64,000 bases of DNA from contig OX457026.1 in NCBI GenBank assembly GCA_949752745.1, forward strand, positions 39,474,394-39,538,393. The letters run 5' to 3'. Shown here piece by piece: positions 57,452 through 64,000 of the stretch. The notes under the pieces are model-generated. The model saw only the letters and a list, made by a program, of their open reading frames with translations. It did not search any database and had not been told where the DNA came from. Numbering within the stretch: position 1 is the stretch's first letter; each line of letters opens with the position of its first letter. Position numbers and translations under genes: made by a program. Origin of the DNA: Protula sp. h YS-2021 (lineage: Eukaryota; Annelida; Polychaeta; Sabellida; Serpulidae).

Positions 57452-57883
57452 CGTTTCTAGCAAATGTCTCTTGATCCGGTTCTCTTGTTGTCGCATTTCA
57501 AGCAGTAAATCTGATCTATCTTCAGGCTCAAACCGTCTTTCCTGTGCGTTTTCACCAAGAATCACTCTTCTGCCTCTGCCTACTTGTCCTGTCTTTTCTT
57601 TCTTTGACACATGTTCTTCATGAGGTACATTTTCCATCTCAGCTGGTATGCATGCATGCGTCTCAAAAGCATCCAAACATGGAAATATTTTAATGCATTC
57701 ACCGCAGAGGACTGGATCAGGTCTGTCAATACCATCTTGTACCGTCTTTCGTCTCTTAGCTTCAATATGCTCAACAAGCTCTTCGTGAGCACGTTTCATC
57801 CTAGCTGGTTTGCATGTATGTGCTATGAAAACTTCCAGGGATGGAAATGTTATATCACACTCATGACAGTAGACTGCAGCCAT
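57215..57883 (-). CDS. Zinc-finger protein, truncated N-terminal part of a Polinton-type protein (possibly DNA polymerase B)
   Basis: 222 residues from the ATG at 57883, chosen because it follows the predicted acceptor at 57925 and a (CAA)n leader; an in-frame upstream ATG at 57952 would lie in the intron. Finger 1 uses C6, C9, H22, C24 and finger 2 uses C60, C63, H76, C78, both C-x2-C-x12-H-x-C. A basic stretch (KKEKTGQVGRGRRV) follows at 94-107. Residues 137-208 (IKRHLLETLNRGMKWYIVV, then NAFISSPTYTAYNP and AYKELFTKFDE) resemble the N-terminal segment that I remember before the polymerase in protein-primed PolB proteins of Polintons; this is inference. From residue 210 the frame reads antisense into the opposite arm (RWFACMCYEHFQR), so the polymerase itself is missing. 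Confidence 0.6.
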   Translation of the reverse strand: MAAVYCHECDITFPSLEVFIAHTCKPARMKRAHEELVEHIEAKRRKTVQDGIDRPDPVLCGECIKIFPCLDAFETHACIPAEMENVPHEEHVSKKEKTGQVGRGRRVILGENAQERRFEPEDRSDLLLEMRQQENRIKRHLLETLNRGMKWYIVVHARFKKLTANAEGVMVEQVDNAFISSPTYTAYNPVDIEKDLPEAYKELFTKFDERWFACMCYEHFQR

Positions 57884-57886
57884 TGC

Positions 57887-57917
<31 letters not shown>

Positions 57918-58975
57918 GGTAGAACTGAAATGAGGCGAAATACACGTTTCACTCTTCCTTTTATATCACTTCGATGGTATATGGTGTGTAACTTGTTGAC
58001 TTAGCAGAATTTATCACTGTTTGAAATGCATGTTTCACTCATGCTTTTATGCTACCTTCATGTAATCAAAATATGGTGTGTAACTTTTTTTTTCGAAAAA
58101 TTGTTAAAACTGCTGACTTAGCAGAATGTATCACTGCTTGATATGAATGTCTCACCTATAGTCGTAGAGTTGTACAGCTGCACAGCAGAGACATCTAACG
58201 GTGAAGGCAAATGGGATTCATCCGCCAAATGGTATTCATCACAGGAAATAACACAGGAAATAACTGAATCAAATGGTGAAATTTTCATGTAAATCGGTCA
58301 AGTATAACAAAAGTTATCCCTGTTTTAAGTTAAAATGGCGGCATACTACAAAAATGCATACAGCCACCTGCGTAACTAGCCCATGACTATGTTAAAACTA
58401 GATATAAAATTGAATCAAACAGCGAAATTTCCAGGTAAATCGGTCAAGTATAACAAAAGTGATCGCAGTTTTAAGTTAAAATGGCGGCATGCTACAAATG
58501 TGCATACAGCCAGCTGCGCAACTAGCCCATGATACTTTATAACAAAAGTTTACATAAAACTGAATCAAACAGTGAAATTTCCATCTAAATCGGTCAAGTA
58601 TAACGAAAGTTATTCCAGTTTTTTTTTCACTTTTTGTTTACAAAGTTTCAATGAGTTCCACTTACCGATATGACTGTCACTGTTGTTGGATTGAGCTCAT
58701 CCCTTATATACCACTCTGATGTGATCAAATTGTGGTGTGTAACTTATGCTGACTTGACAGATTGTTGCTGGTTTAATAGAATGTTGCTGACTTGAAAGAA
58801 TGTTGCTCGCCTGGGGGAGGGGGGGTCTGCCCCAACTGCCAACTAGGGGGGTCTGTCTCAACTGTCGACTATGGGGGGGGGGGGGTTTGTCCCGACTGCC
58901 GGCTAGGGGGGAGTGGGGTCTGTTCCGACTGCCGGCTAGGGGGGGCTGTACTGGAACTGTCCTTTTCCGCCTACT
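57804..58975 (-). repeat. Right terminal inverted repeat of the Polinton-like element
   Basis: It pairs with 56186-57255. Similarity is very high over the outer 350 bp and the exon parts, with indels in the intron. Contains the mirror TATA box, leader, donor (58665) and acceptor (57925) of the minus-strand gene. Confidence 0.85.
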
Positions 58976-58981
58976 CCTGGA

Positions 58982-59239
58982 CTATAAACTTTTGATAAAA
59001 TCTCGAATAAAGCAAAAGTCCATATCCATATCTATATCCTCGGACTGGGGTTCTGCGGGAACATATATGTCATCAGACTTGGGATCAGGCATATCCACAA
59101 TGTCCCATTTTTTAAATGCATTGACAATAGCAGAGGTTTTAACTTTATCCCAGGCACTGACTACCCATTTACAAAGTACAGCGTGCGTTGCGCGTCGCAT
59201 GCGGTAAGTGGCCCTATACGACTTTACACCCTCGGACAT
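58982..59239 (-). pseudogene. C-terminal fragment of a pogo/Tigger transposase
   Basis: Eighty-five residues including RRATHAVLCKWVVSAWDKVK and TSAIVNAFKKWDIV, the wording that follows the DDE domain in Tigger/pogo (CENP-B-like) transposases, where a conserved W(V/I)..AW..I....I..SFK..GI motif lies near the end. An acidic tail (EPQSEDIDMDMDF) follows. The stop codon at 58982-58984 lies directly beside the 6-bp duplication of the Polinton-like insert and inside the transposon's own terminal repeat. The N-terminal DNA-binding domains and the catalytic triad are gone. Confidence 0.75.
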
Positions 59240-59929
59240 TCAGCGTTCTAATTCTTAGCGCACACACACCTTTTAGTTTTGCTGGATAAGAATATCTCTT
59301 TTTCTTTTCTTTACACTTTTTCCATGTTTGCAATTATAATTTGCTCAATTTAGTTGACTTTTTTTCTCATAGTAATGGTTTAACTAGTATCAAACCTCTT
59401 AAGTACTGCTCATGACAAAAACGTTCGCCTGTCACTTGGAATAATAAATTACCATTTCAAAGGAGTTTGTTGGAGTAATAATGGGGAAAAAAAAGGAAAT
59501 GGGTTATACCCCAATCTCTGTTGTGTGTGCGGCTTAGTAGACAACTATAAACGGCTTAGGGCGATGCCATGGTGTTTTATAAGAGGGCTACTGAATATAT
59601 AAAGATTGCGGCATAGATAACTATATTAGCACAGTAAACCCCTTTGAAATAATGGGAGGAGGGTTAGCAAAAATGCATTGTTTACCCATTTTTTGTCAAT
59701 CAGGGTGCCGCTTATAGTTCGGGCGGCTAATCGTCCGGTCAACGAAACATTTTTGGCCATTTTGGAGGGGTGCGTGTAACAGTCCGGGCGGCTTATAGTC
59801 CGGGAATTACGGTATATAAGGCAGTGGATGGCTTCACAGACATGAAAACTTCAAAAGCGGATCACTTCAAAAGTACTAAACTAAATTAAGAGCCACGAAA
59901 TGGAAAATGATTTCAGGATAAGCCCTATC

Positions 59930-60290
59930 TTAACCGAGACGAAATCATTTCAAGAGCAGCGATACCTTAACCGTGAGGGCTTGGGATGAAAAGTTTTCCG
60001 ATTCATTGGAATCAAATAGTATGTAAGATGGACTGTGTTATCTGCTGCTCTATGGAAGACTGTGAATAGTAACTTAATGAAGCTGCGCAACATAGGATAT
60101 AAGCTATACTTAACAAATTTTCAGCGATTAGAACCGAGTACCAGTAACGACATTCGCTATGTTAGCCCTGTACACGTCTCTCACTTTAAAGGGAAAGACT
60201 ACACCTACTACATTAACTTCAATGATGATGAATGGATAACTTTGCTAGAGACAATGACTTAAATACACAGTTTGTTATTTGATGACCAAC
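59930..60290 (+). pseudogene. First tandem copy of an unnamed Polinton-associated gene, 3' part
   Basis: The open part (60035-60262) reads LSAALWKTVNSNLMKLRNIG, YKLYLTNFQRLEP, PVHVSHFKGKDYTYYI and DDEWITLLETM. Every block has a counterpart in the second copy (60940-61180). Upstream, 59930-60030 matches 60835-60935 in another frame (ATTTCAAGAGCAGCGATACC against ATTTCAAGATGAGCGCTACT), so the gene starts earlier and is frameshifted. I do not recognise the family. Confidence 0.6.
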
Positions 60291-60331
60291 AAAAGATTTG
60301 TTGATTCCCCCAATGTTGGTAAAGAACTCTT

Positions 60332-61197
60332 ATGATACGTGAAGTTAATACAGAAAAAATGTTTGAAGAACATGTAAGAACATGTCTTCTGATTGATGAA
60401 ACGTGCAAGGAATGCTATAATATGAAAACACCAATCCCGGTGACCAAGAAAAAAATGAGTAAATCCAAGCTGTCAAAGAATCAGCTAGTTGAGGTTCAAT
60501 TGCACAATGCCACAGTGTTAAATCCACCTGGAGCCATTTGCACTTATTGTAGTGTTAAAGGATATCTAAAAGGTAATGATTGCTACTGCCACAGATACGA
60601 CTGCAACCTGTGTGAGCCTAACAACTTTTGGGGCAAGTGTGAATTACTTAAAGTTTGCGAATATAAGTACAAACGCATTGCTCCCCAGACGTTGATGAAT
60701 GTAGACTTGTACAAAAAATGGACTTATGCTTTAAAAGAGCCTAATAACTTAAAAGCTACTGGGGTCAATTTCAACAATCCTTTCAGCATATTTCTCAGCA
60801 AGACTTTGTCTTTTTTAACTACAAAGGAGAGCAAGAATTATTTCAAGATGAGCGCTACTTTAACCATAAGAGTTGAAGACGGAAAGTTTGACCGATTCAT
60901 TAGAATCAAAGGAAATGAAAAATGGATTGAATTATCTGCATCACTATGGAAGATGGTGAATAACAACTGTGAGAAGCTGCGCAACATCAGCTATAAGCTG
61001 TACTTACCAAAATTTAATCATCTGGAATTGATTACGGACAGCGACATGCCCAATGCCAGCTTTGTGTATGTCTCTCACTTTTAACAGAAAGACTTTACCT
61101 ACTACATCAGCTTGAATGATGAGGAATGGGGAACTTTGCTGGAGACAATACAAAAAATAAATAGTGTGTTATTTGACGAGTCATCATCATCAGTATC
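60332..61197 (+). pseudogene. Second tandem copy, cysteine-rich gene with one stop
   Basis: The longest open frame here, 250 residues (60332-61084). Block 1 has LLIDETCKECYNMKTPIPV and the basic KKKMSKSKLSKNQ. Block 2 is a cysteine cluster, ICTYCSVKGYLKGNDCYCHR, then YDCNLCEP, spaced like a small zinc-binding domain. Block 3 has LYKKWTYALKEPNNL. Block 4 has IRIKGNEKWIELSASLWKMV and NISYKLYLPKFNHLE, matching copy 1. A TAA at 61082 is followed in frame by QKDFTYYISLNDEEWGTLLE, so the protein once continued to about 61197, where a third copy of block 1 begins. Family and function unknown; position beside an integrase suggests a Polinton gene. Confidence 0.65.
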
Positions 61198-61462
61198 TTC
61201 AAATACTTTGATTGATGAAACGTGCACGGAATGTCATGATGTGAAAACAGCAATCAAAGTAACCAAGAAAAATCCGATGAGAAAATCCAAGCTATCAAAG
61301 GGCCAGCTAGCCCCTGTTCTACCGAGTAATGCTACAATGTCAAACCAGCTTGGGGCCATTTGTACTAACTGTGGTGTTGACGGTGATCTACAAGAGGATA
61401 ATTGCCACTGCCACAGATATGACTGCAAGCTGTGTGAACCTTACACTTTTGTGAAAGTGTGA
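61198..61462 (+). pseudogene. Third tandem copy, only the cysteine-rich start
   Basis: TLIDETCTECHDVKTAIKV, then a basic linker (RKSKLSKGQ) and ICTNCGVDGDLQEDNCHCHR, YDCKLCEP repeat blocks 1 and 2 of the second copy with about two thirds identity by eye. A stop (GTGTGA) ends it at 61462, before blocks 3 and 4. Confidence 0.65.
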
Positions 61463-62287
61463 AGTACTTGAAGTCTGAGGCAATTTGAATGAACTACATA
61501 CAAGGTTTATTGGGTAGTATTATTAAGATGGAATAGAAGAACCAGAAGACTAGGACTTTGATTCTGCATTCTACTTTGCAGTGTGGTGAATTATTTAACG
61601 GATTGTTATAAAGAAGACACTGAAAGCACATCAAATAAACAGTTCCACACAGACTTTTTTCAATGGCAAAATAAAACTTTTTGAAGCTTTTAAAACAATT
61701 TTAAAATTTGGTCATTTGAACCTTGAAGAGTAAAAAAGCTACAATATTTTTCTTTCATATCAACAACAGAAAACAACAGAAGAGGTGGCAGAAATTTTAA
61801 AAGAAGCAATATTTGAACATGCTTTGAAAACTTCAAGTGACACATGCTCCCCGTCATTATAGTACAGGAAGAGGAAAAAGTGAAAAGATGTCATCAAACT
61901 TAAGCATCTTAATTATTTCTTCACATAGAGACATTGGATATAGACATTTGTATAAATATTTGAAGAACATTGGGCATAGACATTTGCCAAAAAGGTTTTA
62001 AAAACATTGGATACAGATATTTACAACTGAGGAACATTGGATATAGACATTTGGGAAAATGTTTGAAGAACATTGAAGTTTATATCTGAGGTTGTAGTGA
62101 ACACTTGGTAGCACAAACTATCAATGTCTGTGAACAATAGCTTAATAGATGCATGCTCAATTTATTGGGGTTTTTTAGTGCATAACATAATATTTAACTG
62201 TTTCTCTAAATTGCAGAAAATGATAAGTTACAACTATTTGCATGTGAATAAAAAAGTGACATATTCCAAAGTAAAAAACTTCAACCA
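61463..62287. other. AT-rich spacer with a degenerate 40-50 bp repeat
   Basis: At about 61925-62075, GAACATTGGATATAGACATT recurs four times at 40-55 bp spacing with variation. The rest shows no gene. Confidence 0.5.
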
Positions 62288-62935
62288 GTGAAATACATAT
62301 TTAAAAGACAACGCGCCATCGCCCGTGGTATTGATGATATGTGGGATGTGGACATGGCGGATGTGAACAACACTGCAGAACATAATGAAGGCAATCATTT
62401 TCTACTAATTGTCATTGATGTCTTTTACAAACACTTATGGGTAAATCTATTCCAAACAACTCATACTAGTGTCATTCAAACCTTCCAAAAGATTTTTTCA
62501 AGAAACGACAAGACCTAGAACATGAGATCAGACAACGGAACATAATTTAAAAATAGATGGATAAAGTTATTTCTAAAGAAAGAAAGCCTTCATGCATATA
62601 CTGCCAAGAATAAGCTTTGCTGAAAGGTAGAAATTACCAAGAAGATTGAATCCAAATTGTGGAAACATATGTAAATTAATAAATTGAAATTTAAATCAAC
62701 GACAAAGTCAAAACCCTTCAAGTTTAAAATTGGTCATCATGTTCACATTTCACACATGAAATGTGTATTTCAAAGGGACTACCATATAAAGTGGACACAA
62801 GAAGCGTTCATTGCCACACATCGTTGTAAGATGCAAGGAATAAACTTGTATCGTGCCAAAGACTTCTTAGACGAAGATACTGATGGTAATTTCCATAAAG
62901 AAGTAATTACAAACTGTTACAAAAGACGTTGAATC
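62288..62935 (+). pseudogene. Polinton-type integrase, decayed
   Basis: Retroviral-like (rve) integrases insert Polinton DNA. Frame 62288-62518 has KRQRAIARGIDDMWDVDMAD, where the D of the VDMAD motif is the first catalytic Asp, and HFLLIVIDVFYKHLWVNLFQ, the typical core strand. After a stop near 62516 the phrase RSDNGTEFKNRWIK carries the second catalytic Asp. The block with the catalytic Glu is not recognisable. The frame 62684-62932 has FKIGHHVHISHMKCVFQRDY, KWTQEAFIATHR and YRAKDFLDEDTDGNFHKEV, the chromodomain-like C-terminal tail usual in Polinton integrases (W.EE.F.V......Y.L.D..GE...G.FY..E). At least two stops or frameshifts; not functional. Confidence 0.85.
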
Positions 62936-62997
62936 CATGTATGAAAGTGAAAGTCTTGAAGACACGAAAAAGACACAAAGAAATTTAATAGTTGGGT

Positions 62998-63069
62998 AAA
63001 GGAATTGGATATTCAATCGCCATGAAGCATCCGTTTACCTGCCTGGTTTCTGAACCGATCATTTATTAG
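62998..63069 (+). pseudogene. Possible start of a Polinton packaging ATPase, fragment
   Basis: KGIGYSIAMKHPFTCLVSEP precedes a stop. In FtsK/A32-like ATPases of Polintons a similar (K/R)HPF(T/S)..V.GPTGSGKT stretch leads into the Walker A loop; here the phrase breaks off at SEP and no GKT follows. The position beside the integrase supports the reading. The match is short, so this stays tentative. Confidence 0.35.
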
Positions 63070-64000
63070 CACTTAGCAATACTAAACGACGTAACTCTTT
63101 ATTGAAGCAAGCAACAAAAGAAGGATTGGCCAGTTTGTTTTGAATTATGCTTGAATAAATTGCATTGGTACTTACCATTGAAACCACATATGTATAAAAA
63201 ATTAAGCGTGAATAACAAAATATTCGACAACTGGCCGATAAGGAAATTTCCCTCAAGCGTAAAAAGAAATTAATAAACCAAAAAAGGAGGATTTTTGGAC
63301 CCCCTCCCTGGAATTGCGCTTCCATTATTAGCTCAATTACTACTACAATGAAGCATGGAATGAAAATGGAACTGATCATTACTAAGCAATCCTTCAAATG
63401 ATGGTATTAAAGCTAAAGTGAATATACTTTTGAAAAAGAAACAAAATCGTGAAACTGCTACAGAAACTTATGAATGTCACAACTCAAAATCAGAAAAGCC
63501 TCGGCCTGCTGAAAAACGAACGTTCCTGAGCCATTTCGGACCCATATATCATGCCAAAGTGACTCTCATTCTAACAGAACTTCAGAAACCTGGTACAAGC
63601 TGGACAGAGACCCATTGACTTGTTATAAGAACTGGAGAAGTTATGGAAACTTCCATCATCATTGATTTATTGAAAGAAGCATTGGTTGCTACAAGAAGAA
63701 AAGAACGTGAAGTGCCACTGGGTTGAAGCAGTTTGTCAAAAAAATGTTGATGTTAATATTACATAAACTGTCTTTAGCAAAAAGGCAACACGCGAACATA
63801 TTAAAAATGAAATACAACAGCGCCAGCAAAGGCAGTTACCATGCTTTGAGACAATCTAATTGACATAAAACTGTATGTAACTCGATCCAATTCTATTAGA
63901 TTGCCAAAAAGTAGCCAAAAAAGTTTACAGACAGACGGATCCAGAGAACAGAGCCTAATTGGTGAGTGGACCCTTCATTTGTTTGGTCGATTGCAGATGA
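63070..64000. other. Unassigned end of window
   Basis: The plus-strand frame 63418-63618 (RPAEKRTFLSHFGPIYHAKV, then TLILTELQKPGTSW) looks protein-like and, with the following 63640-63760 in other frames, might be another decayed gene of the same element. I do not recognise it. The minus-strand frame 63059-63397 has no domain. Confidence 0.35.

Larger units (their letters stand above)
56186..58975 (-). mobile_element. Non-autonomous Polinton-like element with 1.1-kb inverted repeats
   Basis: Polintons (Mavericks) are large self-synthesising DNA transposons with terminal inverted repeats, usually starting AG, and 6-bp target duplications. This element begins AGTAGGGGAAAAGGACAGTT and ends in the reverse complement of AGTAGGCGGAAAAGGACAGT. 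CCTGGA flanks it on both sides (56180-56185 and 58976-58981). The arms are about 56186-57255 and 57804-58975. The core, 57256-57803, is single copy. Near each end are four degenerate units of CTAGCCGGCAGTCGGGACAG with C runs, and in each arm three units of about 110-130 bp containing GCCGCCATTTTAACTTAAAA. At 2.8 kb, against 15-20 kb for complete members, it is a deletion derivative. The class call rests on the ends, the 6-bp duplication and the encoded protein, together. Confidence 0.8.
56172..59812 (-). mobile_element. Pogo/Tigger-like DNA transposon, interrupted by a Polinton-like insert
   Basis: The left end CCGTATATCCTGGA (56172-56185) continues after the insert as CTATAAAC (58982), giving CCGTATATCCTGGACTATAA. 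The right end read inward on the opposite strand (59812 back) is CCGTAATTCCCGGACTATAA. These are inverted repeats with two differences and one shifted base. TA flanks both ends (56170-56171 and 59813-59814), the pogo target duplication. Without the insert (2,790 bp) and its 6-bp duplication the element is about 845 bp, so it is internally deleted and keeps only the C-terminal part of a transposase on the minus strand. Inner subterminal phrases AGTCCGGGCGGCTTATAGT (59781) and GCTTATAGTTCGGGCGGCTA (59713) repeat the terminal motif. Confidence 0.85.

Noticed and set aside
57321..57922. Plus-strand frames 57321-57623 and 57611-57922
   Set aside because: They are the antisense of the zinc-finger gene, including a poly-Cys run from the (CAA)n leader.
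1..64000. CRISPR arrays, operons, ribosome binding sites and other bacterial features
   Set aside because: The window is eukaryotic: spliced exon, SINE, LINEs and microsatellites. The tandem arrays have no unique spacers between short palindromic repeats.

Overview
The window looks like repeat-rich, AT-rich nuclear DNA of a marine invertebrate, most likely a mollusc and plausibly a bivalve. This rests on three things: one recognisable animal exon (a CELF/Bruno-like RNA-binding protein) ending at a consensus splice donor; almost no long open frames; and dispersed families that I associate with bivalve genomes, such as GACCTTGACC-rich arrays, blocks ending in CGGACGGACAGACAG runs, and (ATT)n or (AAT)n tracts. 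The species cannot be named from sequence alone.

Layout. 0-12.3 kb is mostly minisatellites and microsatellites (periods of about 64, 29, 20 and 23 bp), a foldback element built on CTAGGCCTACG, and a degenerate satellite of about 150 bp. 12.5-14.5 kb holds a recent 656-bp tandem duplication. 16.83-17.09 kb is the CELF first coding exon on the minus strand. 20-25.8 kb holds GACCTT repeats, a 1.2-kb palindrome and relatives of that palindrome. 27.3-28.2 kb is a decayed Tc1-type transposase with a DD34E spacing. 31 kb, 34.5-35.4 kb and 51.3-52.4 kb are broken non-LTR retrotransposons with an adjacent tRNA-derived SINE. 37.7-38.3 kb is a MULE-like transposase remnant. 38.7-39.5 kb is a clean 139-bp array, and 39.65-40.33 kb a complete MITE. 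43-44.3 kb is a reverse-transcriptase pseudogene of DIRS/Ty3 type. 45-55.5 kb is a mosaic of MITEs and microsatellites.

The most interesting region is 56.17-63.1 kb. A pogo/Tigger-like element with TA target duplications (56172-59812, about 845 bp of its own sequence) has been split by a 2,790-bp Polinton-like element at 56186-58975. That insert has a perfect 6-bp target duplication (CCTGGA), ends beginning AGTAGG, and inverted repeats of 1.07 and 1.17 kb around a 548-bp core. Each arm carries its own TATA box, short leader exon, splice donor, intron, acceptor and start codon. The core encodes one zinc-finger protein truncated into the opposite arm, so the element looks like a non-autonomous, foldback derivative. 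Directly beside it (59.9-63.1 kb) lie decayed genes of a second, Polinton-like element: a tandemly repeated cysteine-rich gene, an integrase with a chromodomain-like tail, and a possible packaging-ATPase fragment.

No gene network can be described. Apart from the CELF exon, everything recognisable is selfish DNA, mostly dead. Coordinates of repeats are read by eye and may be off by a few bases; family names beyond visible motifs are inference.
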